NCBI GenBank assembly: GCA_023374025.1
Contig: SIJG01000037.1
Coordinates: 988,211 to 1,052,210, forward strand
Direction: 5' to 3'
DNA from: Heterodera schachtii
Lineage: Eukaryota; Nematoda; Chromadorea; Rhabditida; Heteroderidae
DNA: 64,000 bases
Shown here: piece after piece, positions 38,301 to 50,871 of the stretch
How positions within the stretch are numbered: position 1 is the first letter of the stretch
How the letters are laid out: each line of letters begins with the position of its first letter
Position numbers and translations under genes: made by a program
The notes under the pieces: generated by a model
What the model saw: the letters and a program-made list of their open reading frames with translations, nothing else
What the model was told of the DNA's origin: nothing
The model's database searches: none

Positions 38301-39339
38301 GGTCCTAGGGGTGCCCCGAGGGGACAACAGTTTTGCCCCCCCCCCCCCCCCGGGGCCCCATTTGGCCAATGTTTGCCCTCATTTGTCAGCCGTCCGTCCG
38401 TCCGTCGGCGGTCCCATCACTTCGCTGCTGCCCAATCGATGACTGACAGCAACAGCACATTTTGCGGTGGTGCTAAGCTTGGCCACAAACATCAATTTGT
38501 GCTTGCTTGCACCTGCTGCTGATTGCCTCTCCTTATTTAATGAGTTTACACATTTTTTCACCTGTTCATAGAGATGGACGGGGGGGGGGGGGAAATGATA
38601 AAATTAAAATTCAAACAATCGTTTTTCCAATTTTATAATTTAAATTTGGTGATGGACAGACAATCAGTGCATGTCCGGTATCAAATTCGAGCAGTTCACG
38701 GGCATCGAATTTGTAGAGAAACACATGAGAGCGTTTGTCCAACGTCAAAATTTTATCCGGCTGAAAAACTGAAGCCGACAAATCGACACCCAGAAAACCT
38801 CAAACAATCCGACGAGACAGAGATCCAAAATGTATTCCTGTGAGTCGAGACCAAGACATCCAAAAATCTGAGGGATTTCTCATTCGGGATCCAAGAATTA
38901 TCCCCGAAAATCGTGACAGATACCCTTAAAACCCGAGCAATTTCTCGACTCGAGAATCGAAAGTCTCGAACATTCCCCATTAAATGAGATGCCACAACCG
39001 AATCCCGAAAATCCTTTGATCATGATTTGGACCAACTTTCGGGAATTGGACTGAAAATTCCGCAATTCAAAAATGGCCTCGATTTTGTTCCCGGTGTGAT
39101 CATTGTTTTGTCGTCACAATTCCATTCAATAAATGTTTCGATGTGTTTAATGTATGTAAAGTGAAGAGAAGCGAATGACTCACTCATTTTTCACTTTGTT
39201 TTTTTTTACATTCCTTCCCACACAAATGAAAAAAAAACATTTCATTTAAATATTTTTAAATAATTTTTATTTTATTTAATTTAAATTAATTTAAAATGTT
39301 TTCATTAAAGCTTTACACAAAAATATTTTCTCAACAAAA

Positions 39340-42300
39340 ATGCTTGTGGCTGCTCCAAAACATTCCAATGGGCTGAAAAATGACGACGAAGAGAAGGTAA
39401 AAACCCATTTAAATTTTTAATTATTTTATTTAAATTATTTTTAATTAAAAAATATTTTATTTTATTTTTTTTTCAGTCTCCGCCGCCCATTCATTCTGCC
39501 GAGTCGCATCAAAATGTGCTGTTGATGCCAACAAATTCGAGCTGTTCTTTGAATGGTCGCCTTCTCGCCGACATGGACATGGACGGTGGCACGTTGCTCA
39601 GTGTGGAGGAGGTGCCCATTTTAATTTGAAATTGCCAAAACAAAATGCCAAAAATAAATGCCGAAAACAGAGCGAAGAAATTGATCCGGAAGACGGATGC
39701 AAAGTGCAGGTGTGCACCTATCACATTTTATCTGCTGATCAGACGGAGGAAAGCACAATCACAAAGCGCAGAAAATTGAAGGTAAAAAAATGAAATTAAA
39801 AATTTATTTAAAATTAAATAAAAATATTTTTATTTTATTTTTAAAAATATTTAAAATAAAATAAAAATGTTTTTTTAAATTCATTTAAAAATAATTAATT
39901 TAAGTAAAAATATTAAAATTTAAAAAATTAAAGAAAATTTAATAAAGAATTTTGATGCTTTGCAGGTGAATTGCACCCAATCGCTTAAGCGAGTTGAATA
40001 TTCCAATGGGAAAGAGCGCGAATATGAAGAGAAAACGGTAATTTAATTTATATACTACGGTATTATGCCATATTACGGTAGAGTGACGATAAAATATTAA
40101 TTTAAATTCATTTTTATGCTTTTCTTATACACAACATCATTCAGGTTTTGGACGATTTGAGCACTTTTTTGACTAATGATGAACAGCATGAGAATGGCAA
40201 AAATGGCACATTTGAGGTGGAAAAATGGCCAAAAATTTTTTTTCAAATTTAGGAGCCCTAAAAAACAAATTTTTGAAATATTTCAAATTAAATTGTTTTT
40301 CCCTTTTCCGAATGGCACTTCTGCCGATCTGAAGAATGTTCTGTTGCGCACCCATGACTCATTTCTGCTGCTTTTGCGCGAGAAGAAAGAGGCACTGATC
40401 AAAATGTTCCCGGAATTGTAATTAAATAAATTAACGAAAATTAAAAAAAAGCGTCTGGCAAATTAGCAGAACATCCCCGGGAAAATGCCATTCATTAGTT
40501 TGGTCTTATTTTTTAAACAGATTTTCACAAAACAAACATTTGGCATTTTTGGGTCAAATTTTTTCAAAATTTTAGGAGGGAAGTGTCCGGGTATCGGGCC
40601 AAGAAGGTCTTGGAAAAGCTGAGTGTCCGGGTCTCGACTCGGTCGGGTATCCGGGCCGGCCTACCCTTGTTCATAAAGTTGGACGGAAATCCCGAATAAT
40701 ATAAATTTAAAAAAAAAAAATTTTAATATGTATTCCAATTAAGGTTTTCCAATCTTCGCTCAATGCCGGCAATTTTTGAGCTGTTGCCGTCGACTGTCAT
40801 GGAAACGGTAGCTTATTACCGTAATTAATATTTAATATTTATTTTAACTTAAAATAATTTGATTAAATTTTTGAGATTGTCAATGAAGACGGAAGCACAA
40901 CCACACGGACAAAAAGCTCAAAAGCATTCAGGTAAAAAGAAATAAAAAATATATTAAATTATTTAATTAAAATTTTAAAATATTTTTAAATTAAATAAAT
41001 TGCCAAATTAATTTTTTTTTAAAATGTAATTTAACCCAAATTAAGCTCACGTTACACACGTCATGAAACATTTGTGAATGGAGTTCGCCAAGAATGTACA
41101 ACACGGTTCCGTGCCTTCATGGAATATGCGGGCCCGGACGGCGGCTTTTGCATACGGTAATAATTGGATATACGGTAGATTGTGGACAAAAACCTGTACT
41201 ATGTACACCAAATAATGCTTATGAAAATATAAATTGTGATAGTGTACGGTAGACGAAACTGACATAAAATGGGTATACTGTCGAAAAGAATACGATAGAC
41301 AGGTGACAAAAAATGATATAATGTAGAGAAAAACGGTAGACAGTGACAGAAAATGACATACTGTATAAAATAATACGGTAGACAGTTCACAGAAATTAAA
41401 AAAGAAAATTTCAGGCTCAATAACAACGCGGACAAGGACTTGAGTGAGGACGAGGGCATCGATTTGGAAGAGGACACGCGGAGCCGAATCAGCCGATCAA
41501 GGCACGACGACATTTGGCCAAAAATGCAAAAAAAAAAACATTGCCATTTTAAGCCTCTCTGAAATCCCGGACACGCAGTCGGCACTGGTGGTGATCGGCA
41601 AACAGGGCATGCCATTGTTGGTGGACCAGCAAATGGTGGCAAAACGGCACGAAAAGGTGGCACGGTGGGCGAATGGCACATTTTAATGGCCCAAAAAATA
41701 CGAGTGTAAAACTGCGATTTTCTGAGGGGGGAAGGAACAATGACAATTCGTACAATAATTTGTTTAAAACTGGGAAAAAATGCGAGATTTTTTCTTAAGA
41801 ATTTTCAAAAATAAATGTTTTATTAAAAATTAAAATAAAGTTTCCAATTTTTTTCGTTGGAAAATTATTAAAAAGAAAAATTCAAAATAGAAATTCAAAA
41901 ATCTAAATGCCAAGAGATTGGTTGTTGTAATCTAGAGATCGGTATTTTGGAAAAAACCTGGACATCGAATTTGAATTTTATATTTAATTTGTCATAAATG
42001 CATGGGGGCAATGATAAAATTTATTTTTTAAATTTTTTTTACTATGGTTAGGGGTTGGTAAATTTTTCGGAAAAAATCGTGGCCTAAGCCTAACGCTGTG
42101 TAGTCCATCTGTTTGTTGGTTAAGGCTTGGCATGCCGTCACTGAAATGGTCGAGTCCGAGGCACGTTATGTGCAAAAGTTGGCACTGCTTGAAAAGGTTG
42201 GCGCGGCTTGGCAATAAAATGCCGGGACAGCAAAATGCCAAAAAAAAATTTTTTTGAAAATTTTGAATTTCCAAAAAGTTCCGCGATTTGGTGGAGAGGG

Positions 42301-45300
42301 CGCGCGTGTTGGACAAGCGCCAATTGGGCCAAATGTTCGCCAACATCGCATCACTGCATCAATTCCATGAGCAGCATCTGTTGCCACAGCTGATGGACCG
42401 GCACAGAGAATGGCAAAGCAGCAAAAAGTGTGCCAAAAAATATAATTTTAAATTTTTAAATAGCTAATTGATCAGTGATCAGCCATAATTCTTGGAAAAC
42501 TGATCAGAAACCCACCAAAATTTTACAGGGAAAATAAATGGACAAGTTAATCCTAAATTAATCTGCAAAAGGAGACGCAAAAAAATAATAATTTTGAATT
42601 TTAAAATTAATAATTGATCATCTTATTTTTAAATAGCTCATTGATCACCAATAATTCCTTGAACAAATTTACAGCGATTCTAAAAAAGACATGTTAATCC
42701 CAAATCCCATTAATCTGAATTTTTAAAAGTAAACAGAGACCCAAAGGAGACGCAGAAAAATAATAATGATTTAGAATTTTTTAAATAAATAATTTTAATC
42801 ACCGTATCTTTAAAAAAAAATTGATCACTTATTTTTCGAAAACTGATCAAAACCCATCAAGTTTTCAGGAAGGATAATCTTAAAAGTTGGCTCCTAATTA
42901 ATCTGTTAATTTTAAAAAGTTAATAATCGACCCAAAGGAGATGCAGAAATATTAATTTTTCAATTTTTTGGAATAAATTAATTTTACCAAATTTTTAGCA
43001 AAATTTTTCTTTTTCATAATTTTTAAAAAATGGCAAAATGGCCCAAAATCATAGAAACAGGGAGCATAAGAAATTTTTTGGCTTTCATAACAAATAAAGT
43101 GTGGTTTTAAGAAAAAGTGGCAGATTTTCTTTTAAATATATTTTTAAATAAAACTGCTGATTTTTTCGATTATTTCAATTGAATTTTCATTTTTAATTTT
43201 TAAATTTAATTATTTATTTTCGTTTGCCTTTCCAACAGAATAAGCGATGTGTGGCGAAAGCAAGCCCCGTTTCTGAAGATGTACAGCGAATACACCAACA
43301 ACTACAAGGCGGCCATTCAAATGTTTGAGGAAAGCATGCGAAGAAAGCGCAATTTTGAAGGTGAACAAACGGAAGCGGGGACAAATGATCAAAGGACAAA
43401 ACGGGGAACGGACAAATGATCAAAAAGGGATGGACAAATTGTCGAATGATCAGATATTTTAGAATTGGTAAAACGAGCTGAACAGTGGGAGGAATGTGAG
43501 CACTTGTCCATGGTGTCCCATCTGATCTGTCCGGTGCAGCGAGTGATGCGCTACCAATTGTTGCTGAGGGTCAGTGATCGGAGGGATGATTTAGTTGACA
43601 AGAGATCGATTGATCAATGACACTGATCAGTGATGGAACGGTGATCAGAGAAAGAGAAGAGAGAGAGAGAGAAAAGGAGAGAGGTGGGAGAGAGAGAGAG
43701 AAAGAAAGAGAGAGATATGAAAGGGGAGAGAGCGAGAGAGAGAGAGAGAGTCGTCAGTGATTACAAATAAATGCTTATCAATGATAGAGGGATTTTGTAA
43801 GAGAGATTAAATTCTGCTGATCAATTGATTTGATAGGTGGATTGATCATTCATTATCGGATGAATTTTGATAATTAAATCAATGATTTCGTTCATCAATA
43901 AAGATATTGAAAAGTGAGTGATTAGTTCAATGCTAAGGTGATATGATAGGCATAAATGATCAAAACCAATCAATGACTGTGAAGCAAAAAGTGATCAGTG
44001 ATGGACTGTGGGTACAACGATTGATCAATGATCGGGAAAGATTATTAATTAATAAATACAGTGTTTAATTACTGTACAACATTTCACTCATACAAACATC
44101 CAAGGAAGGCTTGATCACTTTATTTGTTTCAGGAATATCAACGGCATCTGAGCTCGACGGATCCCGATTGGGAGGACACTGATGTAGCCAATATTATTTT
44201 TTAATTCAAAAATTTAAATTTGAAAATAGATAGCCAAAATTTAAAAAATTTCAAAATTTTTTCAAAGGCTGCCCTTTCGCTTGTGTTAGAAGCCGCTTCA
44301 CATGCCAACGAAATGATGCGCAAGCTTGACAGGCAAAAAGCCAAATTAAAATTTGTAAAATTTGAGATTGGTTATGGCAGGTATCGAAGTGTGTTGGAGG
44401 TGCAGGAACTGTTGGGCAATTGCATTTCATTGGTAAAACATTACATATTTTTAATTGGTCAATTAAGACACCATATTGAATTCTCGAAAAATTCATTTAA
44501 TTTTAATCGGTTTTGACTAATTTTCTTTATTTATTTTCAAAGAGCTTAATTTATTCTTGGAGATTAATTAATGATTATCATTATCTAATCAAATCATGAG
44601 ATTAAATGAAATTAAATATTTAAATATTTTAATTAATTAATTTGAAAATTTTTGTATTGTTTTGAATTATTTTTATAGCATTTTTAAATTTTTATATATT
44701 TTAAAAAATTAATTAAATATTTTTTATTCTTTTTTAGGTTACGCCTACTCGTGAACTTTTGACAAAAGCTCGTCTTTGGAAATGCACTGGTCAGTTTTTT
44801 TTTGAAGGATTTTCTCTGACTTTCAAACATTTTTAAACACAAAAATAATTTTTGCCAAGAAAATTAAGACCCGAATTTTTATGGCCCTAATTTTTTCAAA
44901 AAAATTTAAAAAGTTTGCAAAATTTTTCTAAATTAGCCAATTTTTAGGGCCCTAATTTACTTTAAGATTTAAAAACTTTGCCAAATGTTTCAGGCTCTAA
45001 TTTAAAAAAAAATTTAGAAATTAAATTTCCAAAATTAGCCAATTTTTAGGGCCCTAATTTTTCCAAATTTTAAAATTTAAACTTTCTAAAATTTGCCAAA
45101 TTTCAGCCGCTTCGGCCAGCGGTTCCACCAAAACGGAGGAGCGTTGGCTGTTCGTGTTCAACGATTTGCTGCTGTTGGCCAGCGATCGGAGCGCTTTCAT
45201 TCGTGGCACCACCGGTGCCGGAAAGTGCAAATTGCGCGCAATTTTTGCCGCAAAGTTTAAAAAAAATTTTAGTTAAAAACTAATTTTTGGTAATTTTTTT

Positions 45301-48300
45301 TTTCCAGACACACCCAAATTTGTGAAGGTGACAGCTTGGAGCGTGAGCATTCATTTTATTTGCGGGGCTCCGATTCGCCGCAGGGTGATCAATCAATTAA
45401 TAATTTACCAAAAATTATTTTAATAATTCAAATTTTATTAAATTTTAAACAATTTTTTTTATTGGGCAACTCCGAGTCTAATTTTTCGACTTTTTTATAC
45501 TTCGATTTCGATTTTCCGTGGCCATTTTGTGTGGTTTCGTGAAAACATTGACCAACTTTGGGTATCATATCATCCAATCAAATTAAATTGATCAGCAGAT
45601 TCCTAATTATCCAAATTTTCTCTGCATTTTACCCTCCCTCTCTAAAAATTTTAAAAATTTCGAAAATTTTTTCTTTTTTTTTTTCCCAGGCCCTCAGCGA
45701 TGTGTGGAGTTGTGTTGTGCTTCACAGGCAGAAAAGGACGCACTGTTTGACATTGTTTGGAAAGTCATTCACCAGGAAGTGAGTTTGGGGGGTTTAAAAT
45801 TGGAAAATTAAATATATTTAAATTATTAAAATTAATTTTAGACAAATTCGAAAAATTCGGCGGAAACATTGGCCAAAAACACGAACAACAACAGCAACAC
45901 CAACAGCAATACAACCGAACAGCAACAACAACAGAATAAAAGTTGTGCACATTGTGACACTGACTTTGGATGGTAAAGCGTTTTTTGGGAAATTTGTAAA
46001 ATTATTTTTAAATATTTAAATTTAAAATTTAATTTAAATTAAAGCAACTAATTTCATTTTTAAATACAAATTAACATTTCATTTGAGTCACTTAATTTGT
46101 TATTTTAGACATAAATTAAAATTAATTAACAAAATAAATTCATCAATTATTCAATTAATGATATCTGATTTATTAAGGCGATTAGGTAAATTTGTTTAAA
46201 TAAAAATCTTTTTTGAGTCAATTTTATATTTTAAATATAATTTTAATTTATTTTTAAATATTAAAATTTAACAATTTAATTTAAATTAAAGCAACTAATT
46301 TTATTTTTAAATACAAATTATCATTTCATTTGATTCACTTAATTTGTTATTTTAGACATAAATTAAAATTCATTAAAATTGATTAAACAAAATAAATTCA
46401 CCAATTATTCAATTTATGATATCTGATTTATTTAAGACTATTAAATTTATTTGAATAAAAATCTTTTTTGTGTCAATTTTATATTTTAAATATTTTTTCT
46501 TTTTTAGTTTAATTTTTAATTTATTTTTTCAAAAATAATTTTCCAATCCCGGCCTTCCATTTTCCAAAATTTTTGATGCGTTGCAAATTCCAAAAAAAAA
46601 AAAATCCAATTTTTGAAGCCCCTGAATTCCGATTTTGGCATTTCCATCATTTTCCCCAGGTACACACGTCCGTTGGTGTGCCAACGATGCCAACAACGGT
46701 TTTGCAAGCGCTGCTTCGGCCAACGGCGCAAGGAGCAGAAAATGTGCTTGGACTGTTTAAGGACAGCGGTCGGTACAAATGCCATAGGGGGGAAGGGCAG
46801 GACGCAATTACGGATTAAGGCTTTCCTAATTATGGCGTTTTAGACTCCCCGTAATCAGGGATTAAGGATTTCTTAAGAATTGCGTGTTTAGACTCCCCAT
46901 AATTACGGACTGCGGATTTCCACATTAAAAGAATCTCCCTAATTGCGGATTTACGTAATTCAAAAAATCTCCCTAATTACGGATTGCTGGTTTCCGTATT
47001 AAAAAGTCTCCCTAATCCATCTCCCGAATTACGGATTGCGGATTTCCGTAGTTCAAAAATCTCCCTAACAACGGATTACGGATTTTTGTAATTGTTGAAA
47101 ATTCAATCACGCCCAGCTCTGCTAAGGCGTCTTGAAAATTTTTAAAATTTTTCCAGGAAGGCTATCGCTCCTTTTCCGAGGGTGTGCCGTCGTCGATGGC
47201 ACACAGCGACGGCATTGGTGGTGGCGGTGGTGGTAATGGCATCAGTCCGCAGACACGCCGCAATTTGTTGCAAATTCCCGCCTCGTCATCCGGCGACACG
47301 GAATGCACCACAATAAAAGTGGGAATATAATTTTTTTAGGTGGAATTTCAATGCCTGGGGGGCGGGAGAGAAAAATGAAAAAATGGGCCAAATTTTAAAA
47401 AAAGAGTAAGGGTGTACTGTAGGACGGGAAATGTACAGTAAACCTTTTTTCCATAAATTTACTAAAATTAATTAAAAATGCTTTTCAAGGCAAGCTATGT
47501 GTCCTTCTGCGGGCCCTCCGGCAAACAGATGCAACGCTTTTTTGTGCTGCGCCGAAATTTCTGTCTCTATTCCTATCAGACGGACAAAGTGCCAAAATTT
47601 GCGGAATTTTTCCCGCTAAAAATTTTGTTTAAATTTCTCAAGGACAAATGCGCTTTGGCCATGCTTCCAGTGTCCGGCTGTGACATTGGTCATTTATCAT
47701 TTATTTACAATATTATTTTGTGAATTACCTGAAAAAGTTAATGTTTTTAAATCGTTTTTATTTAAAATAATAAATGAAATATATTAATTCGCTAATTTAA
47801 TAATTAAATTAATATTTTTATTATCTTTAACGAACAATGAAGTAAAAAATCTCTAATATTTAAATATAAATAACTTTTTAATTCATAAAATTGGCAAAAT
47901 TTATTTTTAAAAAATCAATATTTATTAATTTTTAAATCAAAAATTTTTTTTTTAATTTGGAAAATTTTTTAGCAATCAATCAGAATGAAAAGTTTGGCTT
48001 CACAGTTCGGCACGCGCACCGAACCTATTGGGTGACATGGTAAAAGACTAATTAATTATTAATTAATTAATTACAGTTGATAAGCCTCCTTTTTCAAAAA
48101 AAAAAACCTCTCTCTATTCCCCGCCCCCCTCCCTTAATTAGTTTTAATGAGTCGGATCATGTCGAATGGATGGCGGCACTTTTGCTGTCGGCAAATGCCA
48201 AATTGCCGGGCGAATGCGACGCGGACGAAAGCGGCGGCGGCGGCGGTGGAGAAGGGCATCATCACGGAATGCAGCAGCGGAACAACACCAACACTAATTA

Positions 48301-49063
48301 CGGAGGCAGAAGCACCCGCAGCAGCACAATTTGTGGTGCACAATTTTTGTTTTTTTGAATAATTTTAATTTTAAATTCGTTTTTATTTCTTCTATAAAAT
48401 TTTTTATTTTTTTAATTAGCAAAAAAAATAAAAGAAATATGATATTTATAAAAATTCAATTTAAATTTATTTTAAAATGTTCTCTTAAGTAATTAAGGTT
48501 GATAAATTCTATAGACTTAAACACTAAATAGGGACATAAACTACGGACTAAAAAGCTCAAAAATGGCCAAATATGGATCAAAATATGGGCTAAAAATGCC
48601 CGAAATCTAAATTTTAAACCATAGAAAATCCTAAAAATATAATTTCGGAAGCGAATAAAATACTTTAAAAAATTTGTATTATAAATTTTAATTTTAAATT
48701 AAATTTAAAATTTTCCTCAATTAAAAAGTTCTTTTTTCTCAGTGTAATTAAACAAATTGTTGACAACTAATTGCAAATGATTCCCCCATATTTCAGATGA
48801 TCTGAGGGGGCCTGCAGTGATTAGTTCACCGCGTCCAAAACCGTCATTTTGCGCCTCAAACCCATTCAGCGGACTCATTGTCCGACGCTCCGCTTCCATG
48901 GGAGACGCGCGGTAATTTTCAAAAGGAAATATTTAAAAAAAGACAATTAAACTTTAATTAGGTAATTCATTAATTTTTCAGAATCCGGCAAATGACTGCT
49001 CACAATCGAACCACCGAAAATGGACAAAATGAAAAAGACGAAATGGCGGGGGAAAAAAATTGA
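39340..49063 (+). CDS. exc-5: FGD/EXC-5-type RhoGEF (DH-PH-FYVE-PH)
   Basis: Predicted Cdc42 exchange factor of the FGD family; C. elegans EXC-5 shapes excretory tubules. Thirty-one exons encode about 969 residues: 39340-39396, 39477-39611, 39671-39781, 39966-40037, 40145-40216, 40335-40417, 40744-40807, 40876-40931, 41046-41156, 41415-41501, 41554-41656, 42125-42196, 42279-42427, 43239-43360, 43463-43569, 44133-44183, 44268-44332, 44381-44432, 44738-44789, 45107-45224, 45308-45384, 45690-45778, 45842-45972, 46660-46768, 47157-47318, 47490-47588, 47643-47688, 47973-48039, 48142-48335, 48797-48911 and 48982-49063. The DH domain (about 318-523) includes CPVQRVMRYQLLLREYQRHL. PH1 is about 524-635 (ERWLFVFNDLLLLAS), FYVE 636-715, PH2 769-860. 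The FYVE keeps its Cys pairs, but RKHHCR reads PLVCQRC. GC donors follow exons 10 and 17. Exon 6 and 29 edges are less certain. Confidence 0.9.
41165..41400. repeat. Degenerate tandem repeat in RhoGEF intron 9
   Basis: ACGGTAGACAGTGACAGAAA-like units with ATACTGTA words recur about four times at roughly 55-60-bp spacing between exons 9 and 10. Confidence 0.6.
42465..42965. repeat. Degenerate tandem repeat in RhoGEF intron 13, about 180-bp period
   Basis: Three diverged copies of a unit with TTGATCA, GGAAAACTGATCAGAAACCC, TTAATCTG and CAAAGGAGACGCAGAAAAAT. The intron is otherwise AT-rich. Confidence 0.7.
43640..43752. repeat. GA-rich purine tract in RhoGEF intron 15
   Basis: About 110 bp of almost pure purine (GA repeats with GGA and AAA interruptions), flanked by many GATCA words over 43580-44060. 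Confidence 0.9.
46010..46495. repeat. About 245-bp tandem duplication in RhoGEF intron 23
   Basis: AATTTAAATTAAAGCAACTA then TTTCATTTTTAAATACAAATT, GTCACTTAATTTGTTATTTT, AATTATTCAATT and GATATCTGATTTATT occur in the same order in 46025-46215 and 46275-46450, with roughly 90 percent identity by eye. Confidence 0.85.
46790..47100. repeat. Degenerate minisatellite in RhoGEF intron 24, about 50-bp period
   Basis: CTCCCTAATTACGGATTGCG followed by GATTTCCGTA and a short A-rich spacer repeats about six to seven times with increasing decay at both ends, directly after exon 24. Confidence 0.8.
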
Positions 49064-50129
49064 AAATTGAAAAACAAAACAAATAAATTTGTATCTCCCA
49101 CCCATAATTTTGTTATGCTGTATAACTTTTTTTTTTTATAATACATACTAGAGAAGTACGGGACCTGGTACTGAAAAAACGTACAACTGAGTACCGAAGT
49201 CCCGGTTTTTTAACCCCAAAAGTCCCGCCGGTCCCGGTTTATCTCAAAATTCCCGGTCCCGTACAACTCTAGTACATACATAGTATGTAATATTATTATT
49301 ATAATAAATGTTTCTACGCAATGTACAATGATTGATGAAACCAAAAAAAGTAATAAAATTTTTTCGGTAAATTTTTTTGAAATTTTAAGCAGTTTTCTTA
49401 ACAAAATTCAATTAAAATACTCAAAAAATTTTCCCAGCAGCGCCTACCGGCACTGCCGGACCCCCATTATACCATTTTTTTGAAAAATGGAGACCAAAAT
49501 AGCAAAAAATAGTAATTTTCTGGCGAAAAGGCTAAAAATTTTGTAAAATACATCCCTTAATTCGGGGTTTCAAAAACGAAAAATACACCTCTAAAAATCG
49601 AATGAAAAAAATGAAAATACACTTAAGCCCCCCCCCCAAAGCCAAGGGTCTGGCAAATACCCTTATATACGATGACTTTTATAATGCCTATTTTTGTCTG
49701 TTTCGGGGTTTTTGTGCTAATGCCTATTTGTGTGCCTATTTCGCCATTTTTTTGCGCCTTTTTCAAGATTTTCGGAAAAATGCAATAAAATGAAAAATAC
49801 AACCATAAGAATCGTCCAGAAAAGTTTCAGAATATACACCCCTAAGAATTGAAAAAAATTTTCACAAAAATTGATCTCCATTTTGATCAATTTCGAACGT
49901 TGAACCCGGAGACGAACAAAAAGTCGAAAATTGAAATTTTGACTGACGAAATTGAAAAAAATGGATTTTGACTTTTTGTTCGATACCGAGTAATTGATTC
50001 GAAATTAGTCGAAATGGAGGTCAGATTGGTGATTGGTACTCGCGAGTACCCATAGTCGGTTCCCCAAATTTTGTGAGAATGAAAATTTCTTAATTACATA
50101 ATTAATCAATGTTAATGTACCCCTATTTT
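49064..50129. other. Intergenic region
   Basis: AT-rich DNA after the RhoGEF. It contains MITE copy C (49149-49271) and, near 49425-49475, a G/C-rich word (CAGCGCCTACCGGCACTGCC) also found in the hAT-like element at 58823-59463. No exon was recognised. Confidence 0.6.
49149..49271. mobile_element. TAGAG-type MITE, hAT-like, copy C
   Basis: A 123-bp element with ends TAGAGAAGTACGGGACC and GGTCCCGTACAACTCTA. It is the reverse complement of the 14217-14343 copy over nearly its full length (shared CTTCGGTACTCAGTTGTACG). Flanking 8-mers are ATACATAC (49141-49148) and GTACATAC (49272-49279), one mismatch. Confidence 0.8.
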
Positions 50130-50578
50130 TTTTACAGGCTGAAATTATCCGAAGCGTTCACCGAGGAACCCTGGCGCGGAGCATTTTTGTCGCTGTTTTG
50201 ACGGGCCAAGGACATCCAACGGGACACAAAACGACGGCACATAAGTGTCGTTCAACTTCATCGTGTGAGTTCTGTGCCGTTTCGACAATGCCACAAAATT
50301 TTGAATTTGCCGCACCCCTTTTCAGGATGTCTTTCGTTGCTTGGACGTGAACTTTTTGGGCTACTGAGAAGGGCGATCGACTAAGGCTTCACACCGGGGA
50401 CAGCGATTGGCGTGTTGATTCAACAGCTTCACGAAATGAAGACATTGCACAACATTGGCTACTTTCATCGTGACATCAAACCTGAGAACACTGCAATTGG
50501 ACACTGTGTTCCAAATGAACATGAACATCGACGCGTTTTATTGCTCGACTTCGGACTTGCCCGCAAATACACCAACCG
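50130..50578 (+). pseudogene. Casein-kinase-1/TTBK-like kinase fragment, disrupted
   Basis: The segment 50335-50578 encodes LLGRELFGLLRRAID, then an in-frame TAA, then a continuous stretch with the kinase catalytic loop HRDIKPEN and the Mg-binding segment LLLDFGLARKY. Spacing (LLG, IQQLHEMKTLHNIGYFHRD, NTAIG) resembles the TTBK-like branch of CK1 kinases that is expanded in nematodes. Further upstream, SFNFIV at about 50242 looks like the preceding strand but sits in another frame. The N-lobe and the rest of the C-lobe are missing. The stop, frame changes and truncation indicate a pseudogene, though an assembly fault is possible. Confidence 0.6.
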
Positions 50579-50630
50579 GTACGTGAGCTTTTCCGAACAC
50601 AATTTTACCGCTCAGTTAGGCCCGCTTTAA

Positions 50631-50871
50631 GAAACGATTGGTGCGTTGAAGATTCGCCTTGCTTTTGACCTGCAAATTCCAATGAACGAAATTCGCCTGA
50701 TTTTCGCAGGTAGAGTCAATTTGTCATAGAAAGTCATAATTTTTTAATTTAGGCCAGATTTTGCCGAATCAGTTGGTGATCATCGGCGGAGGTGATCCCC
50801 AAATTCACCACGGAGCCATTCTTCGCCTTGTGCGTGTGCAGCCGCCCGCCGGTGCTCCTCAGCACAATTGA
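50631..50871 (+). pseudogene. Ubiquitin-fold fragment, 5' truncated
   Basis: Two pieces, 50631-50709 and 50753-50871, join in phase across a short intron. They read ETIGALKIRLAFDLQIPMNE then IRLIFAGQILPNQ, and later GAILRLVRVQPPAGAPQHN before TGA. This matches the second half of a ubiquitin fold (TIxxLKxxI, IPxxxxRLIFAGxxL, LxLVxR). A stop (TAA) lies immediately before the first codon, so the N-terminal strand is missing. It follows the kinase fragment by about 50 bp. It may be a decayed relative of the small genes at 61016 and 62507. Confidence 0.5.

Larger units (their letters stand above)
32266..39339. other. Gene-poor AT-rich region with poly-G/C tracts and small repeats
   Basis: No exon with family similarity was found on either strand in about 7 kb. 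The region is AT-rich with abrupt C- or G-runs (34420, 34650-34700, 35480-35930, 37998-38020, 38335-38355, 38580). It contains a TAGAG-type MITE, a TACTGAAAT element, a threefold repeat near 35.6-35.9 kb, two direct duplications and a GAT microsatellite. Open frames across the G-runs are composition artefacts. Confidence 0.65.

Noticed and set aside
41684..42120. End of the RhoGEF gene at the stop after WANGTF (41684).
   Set aside because: A GT donor at 41657 joins in phase to exon 12 at 42125, which begins the DH domain; the longer model matches the family.
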